Shown: positions 19,675 to 39,841 of the stretch, one piece after another
Layout of the letters: every line of letters begins with the position of its first letter
Numbering within the stretch: position 1 is the stretch's first letter
Source: Mesorhizobium sp. B2-1-8
Lineage (GTDB): Bacteria; Pseudomonadota; Alphaproteobacteria; Rhizobiales; Rhizobiaceae
Length of the DNA: 64,000 nt
Assembly: GCF_006442545.2 (NCBI RefSeq)
Contig: NZ_CP083952.1
Location: 4,193,501 to 4,257,500, forward strand
Direction of reading: 5' to 3'
Program-made: the position numbers and the translations under genes
Notes under the pieces: model-generated
Databases searched by the model: none
What the model saw: the letters and a program-made list of their open reading frames with translations, nothing else
What the model was told of the DNA's origin: nothing

Positions 19675-20396
19675 TATTCCGCTCCCTCTGTGGCCGGAGC
19701 CTCGTTCTTCGCAGCTGCCGCAACAGCGCGGATCGCGGCGGGCTTCGGCGCATTGGCCGGCAGCGCCACCTTGGCCGCGTCGCGGACCAGGATCCAGGCG
19801 CCCTTCGATCCGGGAACCGCACCGCGGATCAGGATCAGGCCGCGGTCGGCGTCGGTCGAGACGATCTCGACATTCTGTGTGGTGACGCGGGTGTCGCCCA
19901 TGTGGCCAGCCATATGCTTGCCCTTGAACACCTTGCCCGGGTCCTGGCGCTGGCCAGTCGAACCGTGCGTACGGTGCGAGACCGAGTTACCGTGCGTCGC
20001 GCGGCCACCACCCATGTGGTGGCGCTTGATGACGCCCTGGAAACCCTTGCCGATCGTCGTGCCCGTCACATCGACCTTCTGGCCGGCGACAAAGTGCTCG
20101 ACCGTGATCTCGGCGCCAACGTCGATCATGTTGTCGGCGGAGACGCGGAACTCGGCAACCTTCGCCTTCGGCTCGACGGAAGCGGTCGCGAAATGGCCGC
20201 GCATCGCCTTCGACGTGTTCTTCACCTTGGCGAGGCCAACGCCGAGCTGAACGGCGGTGTAGCCATTCTTCTCCTGCGTGCGCTGTGCCACGACCTGGCA
20301 GTTCTCCATCTGGAGAACGGTGACGGGAACATGTTCCCCGGCATCATTATAGATGCGGGTCATTCCCACCTTCTTTGCAATCACACCTGAACGCAT
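19674..20396 (-). CDS. rplC: 50S ribosomal protein L3
   Basis: The protein has 240 residues from ATG 20396 ([18 protein letters not shown]). The core includes [22 protein letters not shown] and [18 protein letters not shown], whose Gln is the usual methylation site. A long acidic/Ala C-terminal tail is typical of Alphaproteobacteria. Twelve upstream in-frame codons were discounted. Confidence 0.97.
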   Translation of the reverse strand: MRSGVIAKKVGMTRIYNDAGEHVPVTVLQMENCQVVAQRTQEKNGYTAVQLGVGLAKVKNTSKAMRGHFATASVEPKAKVAEFRVSADNMIDVGAEITVEHFVAGQKVDVTGTTIGKGFQGVIKRHHMGGGRATHGNSVSHRTHGSTGQRQDPGKVFKGKHMAGHMGDTRVTTQNVEIVSTDADRGLILIRGAVPGSKGAWILVRDAAKVALPANAPKPAAIRAVAAAAKNEAPATEGAE

Positions 20397-20457
20397 CGGT
20401 TCAATTCCTTTAGAGTTCCGGGCCAGGGACACCGCCCCTTACCGCGCTCTCATTCCC

Positions 20458-20766
20458 TTAGAGCTTGATCTCGACGTCGACGCCGGCGGCCAGATCGAGC
20501 TTCATCAAAGCATCGACGGTCTGCGGGGTCGGATCGACGATGTCGAGCAGACGCTTGTGCGTGCGCATCTCGAACTGCTCGCGGCTCTTCTTGTCGACGT
20601 GAGGCGACCGGTTGACCGTGAACTTTTCGATCCGCGTCGGCAGCGGAATGGGGCCGCGGACGTTTGCACCAGTGCGCTTGGCCGTCGACACGATTTCCTT
20701 CGTCGAGGCGTCGAGCACGCGGTGGTCAAACGCCTTCAGGCGGATGCGGATATTCTGTCCGTTCAT
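20458..20766 (-). CDS. rpsJ: 30S ribosomal protein S10
   Basis: This 102-residue protein is the first gene of the S10 operon and also NusE, a partner of NusB/NusG in antitermination. It reads [18 protein letters not shown] and [20 protein letters not shown]. Only 69 bases separate it from tuf1, so the str and S10 segments may be read together. Confidence 0.98.
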   Translation of the reverse strand: MNGQNIRIRLKAFDHRVLDASTKEIVSTAKRTGANVRGPIPLPTRIEKFTVNRSPHVDKKSREQFEMRTHKRLLDIVDPTPQTVDALMKLDLAAGVDVEIKL

Positions 20767-20835
20767 GCGTCACTTCCTTGTTCTGGCGCGGCGCGGGCAA
20801 CTCCGGCGCCCGCGACAGATCGGTTTAAGTCCAAA

Positions 20836-22011
20836 TTACTCTTTGATGGTGACGACGATGCCGGCACCGACGGTGCGGCCGCCTTCACGGATGGCGAAGC
20901 GCAGCTTCTCTTCCATGGCGATCGGCACGATCAGCTCGACATCGACCGTGATGTTGTCGCCAGGCATCACCATCTCGGTGCCTTCCGGCAGCGACACGAT
21001 GCCGGTCACGTCGGTCGTGCGGAAGTAGAACTGCGGACGGTAGTTGGTGAAGAACGGCGTGTGACGGCCACCTTCGTCCTTGGTCAGGATGTAGGCTTCG
21101 GCCACGAACTTCTTGTGCGGCTTCACCGTGCCGGGCTTGGCCAGAACCTGGCCGCGCTCGACACCTTCACGGTCGACACCGCGCAGCAGCGCGCCGATGT
21201 TGTCGCCAGCCTGGCCCTGATCGAGCAGCTTGCGGAACATTTCCACGCCTGTGCAGGTCGTCTTGGTCGTCGGACGGATGCCGATGATTTCCAGCTCCTC
21301 GCCGACCTTGACCACGCCGCGCTCGACGCGGCCGGTCACGACCGTGCCACGGCCCGAGATCGAGAACACGTCCTCGATCGGCATCAGGAACGGCTTGTCG
21401 AGCGGACGAACCGGCGTCGGGATGTAGGCGTCGACCTGAGCCATCAGCTCGCGGATCGCGTCCTCGCCGATCGTCTTGTTCGAATCCTCGAGCGCTGCCA
21501 GCGCCGAACCCTTGACGATCGGAATGTCGTCGCCGGGGAATTCGTTCTTCGACAAAAGCTCGCGAACCTCGAGCTCGACCAGTTCGAGCAACTCGGCGTC
21601 GTCGACCTGGTCGACCTTGTTCAGGAACACCACGATCGACGGCACGCCGACCTGACGGGCAAGCAGGATGTGCTCGCGGGTCTGCGGCATCGGGCCGTCG
21701 GCGGCCGACACCACCAGTATCGCGCCGTCCATCTGCGCGGCACCGGTGATCATGTTCTTCACATAGTCGGCGTGGCCGGGGCAGTCGACATGCGCGTAGT
21801 GGCGGTTGGCCGTCTCGTATTCGACGTGAGCCGTCGAGATCGTGATGCCGCGCGCCTTCTCTTCCGGCGCCGCGTCGATCTGGTCATAGCGCTTGTATTC
21901 GCCAAAATACTTGGTGATCGCAGCCGTCAGCGACGTCTTGCCATGGTCAACGTGACCAATCGTGCCGATGTTCACATGAGGCTTAGTGCGCTCGAATTTA
22001 CCTTTTGCCAT
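20836..22011 (-). CDS. tuf: Elongation factor Tu, copy 1 (intact)
   Basis: This 391-residue GTPase delivers aminoacyl-tRNA to the ribosome. G motifs are GHVDHGKT (residues 18-25), DCPGH, NKVD and SAL in VKGSALAAL. Domains 2 and 3 follow with the C-terminal [15 protein letters not shown]. It is the tuf gene of the str operon, between fusA and rpsJ. A second copy at 42798-43974 is nearly identical but carries a frameshift, so this copy is likely the main functional one. Confidence 0.98.
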   Translation of the reverse strand: MAKGKFERTKPHVNIGTIGHVDHGKTSLTAAITKYFGEYKRYDQIDAAPEEKARGITISTAHVEYETANRHYAHVDCPGHADYVKNMITGAAQMDGAILVVSAADGPMPQTREHILLARQVGVPSIVVFLNKVDQVDDAELLELVELEVRELLSKNEFPGDDIPIVKGSALAALEDSNKTIGEDAIRELMAQVDAYIPTPVRPLDKPFLMPIEDVFSISGRGTVVTGRVERGVVKVGEELEIIGIRPTTKTTCTGVEMFRKLLDQGQAGDNIGALLRGVDREGVERGQVLAKPGTVKPHKKFVAEAYILTKDEGGRHTPFFTNYRPQFYFRTTDVTGIVSLPEGTEMVMPGDNITVDVELIVPIAMEEKLRFAIREGGRTVGAGIVVTIKE

Positions 22012-22078
22012 GTGATGTCTCCATTTCCTGCTCGCCCATGCGGGCTTTGAATTGCGTTACCGCGGCAGCTCTTTCGAG

Positions 22079-24169
<2,091 letters not shown>

Positions 24170-24198
24170 CGTAGCTGCCTCTCAGTCCTGTTCGCGCT

Positions 24199-24681
<483 letters not shown>

Positions 24682-24726
24682 TCAATCTCGTAGCCTTGCG
24701 CCGGAAAGCGCCAAGGCCGGAAAATC

Positions 24727-25098
24727 TTACTTCGGACGCTTGGCACCGTACTTCGAACGGCGCTGCTTGCGGTTCTTCACGCCCTGCGTGTCGAGCACGC
24801 CGCGGATGATGTGGTAGCGCACGCCCGGAAGATCCTTGACGCGGCCGCCGCGGATCATGACCACGGAGTGTTCCTGAAGGTTGTGACCTTCGCCGGGGAT
24901 GTAACCGATCACTTCAAAACCATTGGTCAGGCGGATCTTGGCCACCTTGCGCAGCGCCGAGTTCGGCTTCTTCGGCGTCGTCGTATAGACGCGCGTGCAG
25001 ACGCCCCGCTTCTGCGGGTTCTGCTGCATGGCCGGGACCTTGTTGCGCTTCACCGGCGCAATGCGCGGCTTGCGGATCAGCTGGTTGACGGTAGGCAT
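24727..25098 (-). CDS. rpsL: 30S ribosomal protein S12
   Basis: This 123-residue decoding-centre protein reads [19 protein letters not shown] from ATG 25098; 14 upstream in-frame codons are not conserved. The streptomycin-sensitive form is seen: Lys in [13 protein letters not shown] and in [13 protein letters not shown]. It is the first gene of the str operon and is preceded by a leader of about 240 bases from a promoter candidate at 25347-25375. Confidence 0.98.
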   Translation of the reverse strand: MPTVNQLIRKPRIAPVKRNKVPAMQQNPQKRGVCTRVYTTTPKKPNSALRKVAKIRLTNGFEVIGYIPGEGHNLQEHSVVMIRGGRVKDLPGVRYHIIRGVLDTQGVKNRKQRRSKYGAKRPK

Positions 25099-25524
25099 TA
25101 AACCCTCTTGTCTCTCAATTCCGTGTCTCGTGCCGGTCAAGGCTCGCTCAAAGCGTCATTTCCATACGCAAATTCGGGCCACAAACCGCGCCTCGCGGTC
25201 TTGCCCGAACAAATCGCAGAGGAAGCGGAAACCGCTTCGTGCACGCCGGAAATGTCTTTTCGCTCGTAAAACGAACCCTGTTTGAGGCAAACTCCAAAGC
25301 GTGTCGCTTCGGAAGGGAGAGCCTCACATCGGTTCTGACTGGGCGGCTTCTACTCGTAAGCCCGCGAACCGTCAACCCCGCAGCGGCAAATATTGCATCG
25401 AAGCCGGGGCTTGGCAGCCATGCGAAAACCGCATGTAATTTTCTTTCGCCGTTTTGCAAGGCCGAGGAAGAAAGTGACCGGCCTTTGGTTGTTGCGGGGC
25501 CTTGCTTCGTGCGAAAATGGCCGC
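25099..25524 (-). promoter_or_regulatory. str operon leader and divergent intergenic region
   Basis: There are 426 bases without a gene between rpsL and the small plus-strand gene at 25525. On the minus strand they hold a promoter candidate (25347-25375) and, nearer rpsL, a 7-bp hairpin GAAGCGG-AAA-CCGCTTC at 25222-25238. The hairpin could take part in leader control of the operon; nothing shows this directly. Confidence 0.5.
25347..25375 (-). promoter_or_regulatory. rpsL: Promoter candidate for the str operon
   Basis: On the minus strand, TTGACG and TAGAAG are separated by exactly 17 bases, a good housekeeping-sigma match for an alphaproteobacterium. Transcription would begin near 25340, about 240 bases before rpsL. 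Confidence 0.5.
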
Positions 25525-25845
25525 ATGAACACAGACAATCCCTCGCCGCGGAGGAATCGGCCCGTGAACGACAATGAAGAACGCCCGGTCACCATCATCA
25601 CCGGCCGGGTGTGGAAGAAGAAAGGCGGCACGCCGGAAGGCGTGCATGTCATGCTGGTGGCGCCCGATGACGATTCGGCCGTCCGCCGCGCGCTCGAATC
25701 GCTCGCGGCGGAAGGCTACGCCGAAGCCGAACTCGACCAGATCGGCGACATGGAGGGCGAGCCCGACGATGAGCCGCATCTTTCGGCCTTCCAGGGCGCA
25801 CTCGAAGGCGAAGTGTCGATCGTGACCTTCGACGTGCCGATCTGA
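25525..25845 (+). CDS. Small conserved acidic protein of unknown function
   Basis: This 106-residue soluble protein starts at ATG 25525 (MNTDNPSPRRNRPVNDNEER). A basic, disordered-looking N-terminus is followed by a compact domain: VTIITGRVWKKKGGTPEGVH, LVAPDDDSAVRRALESLAAEGYAEAE and an acidic end GEPDDEPHLSAFQGALEGEV. I do not recognise a named family; it looks like a conserved rhizobial hypothetical. It is divergent from the str operon. A longer in-frame reading from 25393 adds non-protein-like residues. No function is proposed. Confidence 0.65.
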   Translation: MNTDNPSPRRNRPVNDNEERPVTIITGRVWKKKGGTPEGVHVMLVAPDDDSAVRRALESLAAEGYAEAELDQIGDMEGEPDDEPHLSAFQGALEGEVSIVTFDVPI

Positions 25846-25977
25846 TCGCAGGCGTGATGCCCCTCGCCTGCCCTGCGCCATGGTGCCGATTCGTTCGGAT
25901 AGCTGGCATGGTCGACGCTTGCCCGTCATGGCCGATCTGCTAAGAGACGCGCAGTCGTCCAAACCCGGCGGAGCCTC

Positions 25978-26913
25978 ATGTCCTCATCCATCTCGCCCAT
26001 AAGAATCGGCATTGTCGGCGTCGGCAAGATCGTCCGCGACCAACACCTTCCGGCACTGGCCAAGGATCGGGACTACCAGCTGATCGCGGCGGCCAGCCGG
26101 CACGGCAAGGTCGACGGCATCGCGAATTTCCCCGATATAGAGACAATGCTTGGCGCGGTTCCCGAACTCGACGCGGTGTCGCTGTGCATGCCGCCGCAGT
26201 TCCGCTACGATTCCGCGCGCAAGGCGATCGAGGCCGGAAAGCACGTCTTCCTGGAAAAACCGCCTGGTGCCACGGTCAGCGAGGTCGAGGACCTGAAGGC
26301 GTTCGCGACGAAACAAGGCGTCTCGCTGTTCGCCAGTTGGCATTCGCGCTACGCGCCGGCGGTGGAAGCGGCGCGGACATTCCTGGCTTCGACCAAAATC
26401 AAATCGGCGGCGATCGTCTGGAAGGAAGATGTGCGCCGCTGGCACCCGAACCAGGACTGGATCTGGCAGCCTGGCGGTTTCGGCGTCTTCGATCCCGGCA
26501 TCAACGCGCTGTCGATCGCAACCTACATCCTGCCGGCCATGTACATCACCTCGGCCGTGCTCGATTTTCCGGAGAACCGTGATGCACCGATCGCGGCCCA
26601 GGTCGTCTTCCGCGCGGCGAACGGATCCGATGTGACGATGGATCTCGACTGGTTGCAGACCGGACCGCAGAGCTGGGACATCCTGGCCGACACGGATGCT
26701 GGACAGATGGTGCTCTCGGGTGGCGGCTCGAAGCTCGCCGTCGATGGCAATATCGGACACGAGGAGCCGGAAGCGGAATATCCGATGCTCTATCGGCGAT
26801 TTGCCGAGATCGTCCACGCCCGAACGTCGGATGTGGACCTGGCGCCACTCCAGCACGTGGCCGACGCGTTCATGCTGGGCAAGCGCAATGTGGTGGAAGC
26901 GTTTTTCGACTGA
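25978..26913 (+). CDS. Gfo/Idh/MocA oxidoreductase, L-arabinose/D-galactose 1-dehydrogenase type
   Basis: This 311-residue NAD(P)-dependent dehydrogenase has the N-terminal Rossmann motif IGIVGVGKIVRDQHLPAL and the family sequence EKPPGATVSEVE with the catalytic Lys. The stretch VWKEDVRRWHPNQDWIW, then PGGFGVFDPGINALSI, matches from memory the aldose 1-dehydrogenases that oxidise L-arabinose or D-galactose to the lactone in non-phosphorylative pathways. Substrate is inferred from that resemblance. It stands alone on the plus strand, convergent with the O-methyltransferase gene. Confidence 0.8.
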   Translation: MSSSISPIRIGIVGVGKIVRDQHLPALAKDRDYQLIAAASRHGKVDGIANFPDIETMLGAVPELDAVSLCMPPQFRYDSARKAIEAGKHVFLEKPPGATVSEVEDLKAFATKQGVSLFASWHSRYAPAVEAARTFLASTKIKSAAIVWKEDVRRWHPNQDWIWQPGGFGVFDPGINALSIATYILPAMYITSAVLDFPENRDAPIAAQVVFRAANGSDVTMDLDWLQTGPQSWDILADTDAGQMVLSGGGSKLAVDGNIGHEEPEAEYPMLYRRFAEIVHARTSDVDLAPLQHVADAFMLGKRNVVEAFFD

Positions 26914-26936
26914 AGGTCACCGGGTGCCCCCTGGCC

Positions 26937-27602
26937 TCAGTCGACGATCGCGATGGCAAAGCCGTCATAACCCTTGGCGCCGACGGTCTGGATGGCGGTG
27001 CCGTCCAGGCGTTTGTCGCCGCCGATGAAGGAAAACGCCGCGCGTGCGCCTTCGACATTGGCATCGCGGCCATCCTCATCCAGCACGGCGCCGTCACGGA
27101 TGACGTTGTCGCAGACGATGACCGTTCCGGAGCGCGACAGCCGCAAGGCCCAGGACAGATAGTTCGGGTTGTTCGGCTTGTCGGCATCGATGAAGACGAG
27201 ATCGAACGGGCCGGCATTCTCGCCACCGAGTGCGGCGAGCGATTGGAGCGCTGAACCGACGCGCAATTCCACGCGGTCCGCGACATCGGCCCGCTCGAAA
27301 TTCGAACGCGCGACGCTGGCATGATGCGGATCGAGTTCGAGCGTCACGACCTTGCCCTGGGCGGGCAGACCCCGCGCCATCCAGATGGTCGAATAGCCGC
27401 CCAGCGTGCCGATCTCGAGCACCTTTTTCGCGCCGCTGATGCGCACCAGCAGCGAGAGCAGTTTTCCTTGCGCCGCCGAGACGTCGATCGCCGGCAGGCC
27501 CTCGTCGCGGTTGGCCGCCAGAACCGCGTCGAGAACGGGATCCGCCTCGAACAGCGAGGAAACGATGTAGTTGTCGACAGCCGTCCAGGTCTTCGTGTTC
27601 AT
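26937..27602 (-). CDS. SAM-dependent O-methyltransferase (class I, caffeoyl-CoA OMT-like)
   Basis: This 221-residue protein has the OMT3-type fold: SLLVRISGAKKVLEIGTLGGYSTIWMARGL (SAM-binding motif I), VVTLELDPHHASVARSNFERA, DLVFIDADKPNNPNYLSWAL (metal- and SAM-binding Asp) and GTVIVCDNVIRDGAV. Such enzymes methylate catechol-like or other small hydroxyls; the substrate is unknown. It is monocistronic, upstream end facing the rpoC terminator. Confidence 0.85.
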   Translation of the reverse strand: MNTKTWTAVDNYIVSSLFEADPVLDAVLAANRDEGLPAIDVSAAQGKLLSLLVRISGAKKVLEIGTLGGYSTIWMARGLPAQGKVVTLELDPHHASVARSNFERADVADRVELRVGSALQSLAALGGENAGPFDLVFIDADKPNNPNYLSWALRLSRSGTVIVCDNVIRDGAVLDEDGRDANVEGARAAFSFIGGDKRLDGTAIQTVGAKGYDGFAIAIVD

Positions 27603-27630
27603 CTGCTTTCCTCCGATCTTGAAAACGAAA

Positions 27631-27656
27631 AAGCCGCCGGGTTGCCCCGACGGCTT
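27631..27656 (-). terminator. Rho-independent terminator after rpoC
   Basis: An 11-bp stem (AAGCCGTCGGG/CCCGGCGGCTT, one G-U pair) with a GCAA tetraloop is followed on the minus strand by TTTTCGTTTT. It sits 28 bases past the rpoC stop, closing the beta operon. Confidence 0.9.
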
Positions 27657-27684
27657 CTGTTGCCTGAGATTTTTGCCGTCCCGC

Positions 27685-31881
<4,197 letters not shown>

Positions 31882-31976
31882 GCCGTTCTCCTTTTCGGGG
31901 TCCTCGAAAACCCCTTGCATCTAACGCGGGCCGAATGCCCGCTGAGTGGTCGGCCCACCGGCCGTCGAATTTCGTG

Positions 31977-32004
31977 GACGCGCCGCGGCATTCCGCGACG
32001 CGCC
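31977..32004 (-). other. Intercistronic hairpin between rpoB and rpoC
   Basis: A stem of about 12 bp (two positions are G-U in the transcript) with a four-base loop lies seven bases past the rpoB stop. A smaller 6-bp hairpin sits at 31926-31942. No T run follows, so it is more likely a stabilising or processing structure than a full terminator. Confidence 0.45.
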
Positions 32005-32011
32005 ATAGCCT

Positions 32012-36148
<4,137 letters not shown>

Positions 36149-36413
36149 CGTCGCTCCTTAGCTCTAAACTCGGGACGAACCTCGCCGCGGTTCGTCTTGC
36201 ATACTTAGCCACCTGGGCGGCGGCTCTCTGTCTGTTCTCCGGCCGCCTTTCCAATTGCTTGGCGGCTACCGGCTAAAACGGGAGAAAACCCGTTTCCTGA
36301 AGGCCGGTTTACGGCCCTCAGGAAAGAGGTTTTCGTACATCTCGCGTCACGCAGCCTCCCTGGTCACCCAAGGGAGTGGCGGGCGGCGCGAGGCCGCCCG
36401 CCGCTTGATACGC
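36149..36413 (-). promoter_or_regulatory. rplL-rpoB intercistronic region with attenuator- and RNase III-like hairpins
   Basis: Reading from rplL, the first structure is a 10-bp GC hairpin (36378-36402, GGCGGGCGGC/GCCGCCCGCC), without T run, twelve bases after the stop. Then comes a long 14-bp stem with one A-C mismatch (36293-36325, loop GTTTA). An overlapping alternative stem AAACGGG/CCCGTTT (36276-36295) shares bases with it, so the two may exclude each other. In E. coli this gap holds a partial terminator and an RNase III cut site that set the ribosome-to-polymerase ratio; the same role is inferred. Confidence 0.6.
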
Positions 36414-36791
36414 TTACTTCAGGTCGACCTTGGCGCCGGCTGCTTCCAGCTGGGCCTTGAACTTGTCGGCGTCGGCCTTGGAAACGCCTTCCTTGACCGG
36501 CTTCGGAGCCGCTTCGACCAGGTCCTTGGCTTCCTTGAGGCCAAGGCCGGTGATGGCGCGGACTTCCTTGATGACGTTGATCTTCTGAGCGCCGGCGTCG
36601 GTGAGGACGACGTCGAATTCCGTCTTTTCCTCGACGGGGGCAGCAGCAGCGGCAGCGCCGCCAGCAGCGGCAACCGCGACCGGAGCGGCAGCCGAAACGC
36701 CCCACTTTTCTTCCAGAAGCTTCGACAGCTCAGCCGCCTCGAGGACGGTCAGCTTCGAAAGGTCGTCTACGATCTTTGCGAGATCAGCCAT
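36414..36791 (-). CDS. rplL: 50S ribosomal protein L7/L12
   Basis: This 125-residue stalk protein has an N-terminal dimer domain ([21 protein letters not shown]), an Ala-rich hinge (about 35-55) and a C-terminal factor-binding domain with [21 protein letters not shown]. It recruits EF-G, EF-Tu and IF2. It follows rplJ by 54 bases. Confidence 0.98.
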   Translation of the reverse strand: MADLAKIVDDLSKLTVLEAAELSKLLEEKWGVSAAAPVAVAAAGGAAAAAAPVEEKTEFDVVLTDAGAQKINVIKEVRAITGLGLKEAKDLVEAAPKPVKEGVSKADADKFKAQLEAAGAKVDLK

Positions 36792-36845
36792 TGTTGTATT
36801 CCTTCGTTAGGTTCGAACGTGTGTTTTTGATAGCGAGGAACGGCC

Positions 36846-37364
36846 TCATGCCGCCTCGTCCTTCCGGGCGTAAGCGCCGATGACGCGCGCGACCGAGGCC
36901 GCTGGCGCATTGACGATCTGGGCGATCCGGGTTGCCGGCGTGGCGATCATGCCAACCAGCCTGGCGCGCAGCTCATCCAGCGACGGAAGTGTGGCGAGTG
37001 CCTTCACACCGTCGGCGTTGAGCGAGGTGGTGCCCATTGCGCCGCCGAGAATGACGAGCTTGTCATTCCCCTTGGCGAAATCGGACGCGACCTTCGGCGC
37101 CGCAATCGGATCCTCCGAATAGGCGATCAGCGTCTGTCCCTTGAACAGGTCGATGATCGATGCGGAGTCCGTGCCCTGAAGAGCGATCTTGGCGAGACGG
37201 TTCTTCGCGACTTTAACGGTGCCACCGGCGGCGCGCATTTTCGACCGAAGGTCGTTCATTTGCGCGACGGTGATACCGGCATAGTGGGCCACGACGACTG
37301 AACCTGCGCCCGAAAACGCATCATTCAGGCCCGTGACGAGTTCGCGTTTTTCCGCTCTGTCCAC
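36846..37364 (-). CDS. rplJ: 50S ribosomal protein L10
   Basis: This 172-residue base of the L12 stalk also binds its own mRNA leader in many bacteria. It starts at GTG 37364 ([17 protein letters not shown]) with GGAGAT upstream. [19 protein letters not shown] and [12 protein letters not shown] are typical, and the C-terminal Ala-rich helix would carry the L12 dimers. Confidence 0.97.
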   Translation of the reverse strand: MDRAEKRELVTGLNDAFSGAGSVVVAHYAGITVAQMNDLRSKMRAAGGTVKVAKNRLAKIALQGTDSASIIDLFKGQTLIAYSEDPIAAPKVASDFAKGNDKLVILGGAMGTTSLNADGVKALATLPSLDELRARLVGMIATPATRIAQIVNAPAASVARVIGAYARKDEAA

Positions 37365-37775
37365 TGCCTATCTCCAGTTGACCCCAGTCCTGTTGATGGG
37401 AACATTCCCATTTTCGAGGACAGGCGTCGGGTTGCCTTTTGCCGGCCGGGCCATCCAGTAACGGATCTCCCGAACGACGCTCGAGGATCCTGCCCCCTTT
37501 CGCCACATCGACGGACAAGCCGGCGATGCGCAGACAAAAGGCAAACACGGTTCGAACCTTTCATTGGAGCTTGTTGCTCCGTTGTCCGGTTTTCACCCGT
37601 CTCATGCAGGCCCACATGAATTAAGGCCCTCCTCTTGAATCAAGACTCGGGCCGCCCGCAATCTCGGACAGGATGTCCGGAAGCCTTCCGGCTTCCGGTA
37701 CCGGGCCCAGGATAAATCCAAGGCCCGGAATTCAGTCACGGACCGGCCTTCGAGGGGCCGATCCAAATGGTCCAA
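37365..37775 (-). promoter_or_regulatory. rplA-rplJ gap: L10 leader region with serial hairpins
   Basis: These 411 bases hold no gene. On the rplA side are three hairpins: an imperfect stem GGACCGGCC/GGCCGATCC at about 37740-37764, a 7-bp stem CCGGGCC/GGCCCGG at 37701-37728, and a perfect 9-bp stem CCGGAAGCC/GGCTTCCGG with loop TTCC at 37677-37698. None ends in a T run. The rest is the long rplJ 5-prime leader, where L10-L12 binding would repress translation by analogy with other bacteria. Confidence 0.5.
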
Positions 37776-38474
37776 TCAGGACGCGGCGAGCGTCGAGACG
37801 TCGAGCTTGAGGCCCGGGCCCATCGTCGAGGTGACAGACACCTTCTTGACGTAGTTGCCCTTGGCGCCAGTCGGCTTTGCCTTGGTCACCGCATCGGCGA
37901 AGGCACGGATGTTCTCTTCCAGCGCCTTGACGTCGAACGAGACCTTGCCGACGCCGGCATGAACGATGCCGGCCTTTTCGACGCGGAACTCGACCGCGCC
38001 GCCCTTCGAGGCCTTGACGGCCGCGGCGACGTCGGTGGTGACGGTGCCGACCTTCGGGTTCGGCATCATGCCGCGCGGGCCGAGCACCTTACCGAGACGG
38101 CCGACGAGCGGCATCATGTCCGGCGTGGCGATGCAGCGATCGAAATCGATCGTGCCCTTCTGGACGATGTCGACCAGATCCTCGGCACCGACGATGTCGG
38201 CGCCGGCGGCCTTGGCCTCTTCAGCTTTGTCGCCACGGGCGAACACGGCGACGCGGACCGAGCGGCCGGTGCCGTTCGGCAGGTTGACCACGCCGCGGAC
38301 CATCTGGTCGGCATGACGCGGGTCGACGCCGAGGTTCATGGCGACTTCGATGGTCTCGTCGAACTTGACCGAGGAACGATCCTTGAGCAGCTTCAGCGCA
38401 TCACCGAGCGCGTAAGCCTTGTTGGGATCGATGCCTTCACGGGTCTTCGATACACGCTTTGCAATCTTTGCCAT
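37776..38474 (-). CDS. rplA: 50S ribosomal protein L1
   Basis: This 232-residue L1-stalk protein helps release E-site tRNA and can repress rplK-rplA translation. The N-terminus reads [41 protein letters not shown] is the family signature. It lies four bases after rplK. Confidence 0.98.
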   Translation of the reverse strand: MAKIAKRVSKTREGIDPNKAYALGDALKLLKDRSSVKFDETIEVAMNLGVDPRHADQMVRGVVNLPNGTGRSVRVAVFARGDKAEEAKAAGADIVGAEDLVDIVQKGTIDFDRCIATPDMMPLVGRLGKVLGPRGMMPNPKVGTVTTDVAAAVKASKGGAVEFRVEKAGIVHAGVGKVSFDVKALEENIRAFADAVTKAKPTGAKGNYVKKVSVTSTMGPGLKLDVSTLAAS

Positions 38475-38478
38475 GATC

Positions 38479-38907
38479 TTAGCCCACCACTTCCAGACCC
38501 ATCGAGCGGGCGGAGCCCTCGACCATACGCATGGCCGCTTCGACGTCGTTCGCGTTCAGATCCTTCATCTTGGCGGTCGCGATTTCGCGAACCTTGTCGC
38601 GCGAAACGGTACCAGCCTTGACCTTGCCCGGTTCCTTCGAGCCCGACTTCAGGTTCGCGGCCTTCTTCAGGAAGTAGCTCACCGGTGGCGTCTTCATGAC
38701 GAAGGTGAACGACTTGTCCTGGTAATAGGTGATGACGACCGGAACCGGCGATCCCTTTTCCATTTCCTGGGTCTGCGCGTTGAACGCCTTGCAGAACTCC
38801 ATGATGTTGATGCCACGCTGACCAAGCGCCGGGCCGATCGGGGGCGACGGCGTAGCCGATCCCGCGGAGACCTGGAGCTTGAGCTGGCCTGCAATTTTCT
38901 TAGCCAT
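38479..38907 (-). CDS. rplK: 50S ribosomal protein L11
   Basis: This 142-residue GTPase-centre protein reads [20 protein letters not shown] and [20 protein letters not shown], the usual N-terminal thiostrepton-binding domain. The C-terminal RNA-binding domain ends in [17 protein letters not shown]. Confidence 0.98.
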   Translation of the reverse strand: MAKKIAGQLKLQVSAGSATPSPPIGPALGQRGINIMEFCKAFNAQTQEMEKGSPVPVVITYYQDKSFTFVMKTPPVSYFLKKAANLKSGSKEPGKVKAGTVSRDKVREIATAKMKDLNANDVEAAMRMVEGSARSMGLEVVG

Positions 38908-39081
38908 CTCTTTTCCTGCCTTTGTCTATGCCGGCCCCACGATCTGGGAAACACCGGCGGTTGCAGTCTGGTGGTGCGGTTCTTGCGGCCGGCTAAAGCC
39001 GCCTTCGCCTCCCACCGTTCTCGAGGCCGCGCGCTGCCGCACCGCCTCCCCTGATCGCCAGACCGGCATCAGGGATTCGGA
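38908..39081 (-). promoter_or_regulatory. nusG-rplK gap with a 7-bp hairpin
   Basis: The 174 bases between nusG and rplK include CCCTGAT/ATCAGGG (39049-39074), just past the nusG stop. There is no T run. The gap may separate the secE-nusG and rplKA transcription units; no promoter could be assigned with confidence. Confidence 0.35.
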
Positions 39082-39609
39082 TCAGCCCTTTTCGACCTGT
39101 CCGAATTCCAGATCGACAGGCACGGCGCGCCCGAAGATCGAAACTTCCACCTTGAGCCGCGCCCGCTCCTCGTCCACTTCCTGGACGAAACCGTTGAACG
39201 ACGCGAAGGGACCATCCGAAACACGGATCGCCTCGCCGATCTCGAAGGTGACCGAGGGCTTCGGCCGCTCGACGCCTTCCTGCACCTGGTTCAGGATGCG
39301 CTGCGCTTCCGCCTCGGTGATCGGCACCGGCTTGGAATCTCCAAGGAAACCGGTGACCTTCGGCGTGTTCTTGACCAGCGAGAACACGGCGTCGGTCAAG
39401 TTGGCCTTCAGAAGCACATAGCCCGGGAAGAACTTGCGCTCGGCGTCGACCTTGCGGCCGCGACGAACCTCGACGACCTTCTCGGTCGGCACCACGATCT
39501 GCTCGATATCGGCAGACAGGCCCTTCTGCTTGGCCTTGTTCTCGATGTCCTCGGCGACCTTCTTCTCGAAGTTCGAATAGGCGTGGACGATGTACCAGCG
39601 CGTAGCCAT
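39082..39609 (-). CDS. nusG: Transcription termination/antitermination protein NusG
   Basis: This 175-residue protein starts MATRWYIVHAYSNFEKKVAE. The NGN domain binds RNA polymerase (RKFFPGYVLLKANLTD), and the C-terminal KOW domain (IGEAIRVSDGPFASFNGFV) binds Rho or S10. ATG 39609 is chosen; 13 upstream in-frame codons are not conserved. It lies 28 bases after secE. Confidence 0.98.
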   Translation of the reverse strand: MATRWYIVHAYSNFEKKVAEDIENKAKQKGLSADIEQIVVPTEKVVEVRRGRKVDAERKFFPGYVLLKANLTDAVFSLVKNTPKVTGFLGDSKPVPITEAEAQRILNQVQEGVERPKPSVTFEIGEAIRVSDGPFASFNGFVQEVDEERARLKVEVSIFGRAVPVDLEFGQVEKG

Positions 39610-39637
39610 TTTTACGACTTCTCCGTAATCGCCGGAC

Positions 39638-39841
39638 TTAACGTCCAATGCCCAGAATCTGCTCGACCGCGAGGCCCATGAGCTGATCGGCGGTGAAGAA
39701 GAAGATCATCGCGATCACAGCGAAGGCCAGGACCATGATCGTCGAGATCATCGTCTCGCGGCGAGACGGCCAAGTCACCTTGGCTGTCTCCGCGCGAACC
39801 TGCTGGAGAAAGACGAAAGGATTTGTGGTTTTCGAAGCCAT
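39638..39841 (-). CDS. secE: Protein translocase subunit SecE
   Basis: This 67-residue single-span form is usual for Alphaproteobacteria. It reads ASKTTNPFVFLQQVRAETAK, then VTWPSRRETMISTIMVLAF, where the VxWP motif and one transmembrane helix are the SecE signature. ATG 39841 is taken; an upstream extension to 39952 is not protein-like. It is first in the secE-nusG unit. Confidence 0.95.
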   Translation of the reverse strand: MASKTTNPFVFLQQVRAETAKVTWPSRRETMISTIMVLAFAVIAMIFFFTADQLMGLAVEQILGIGR

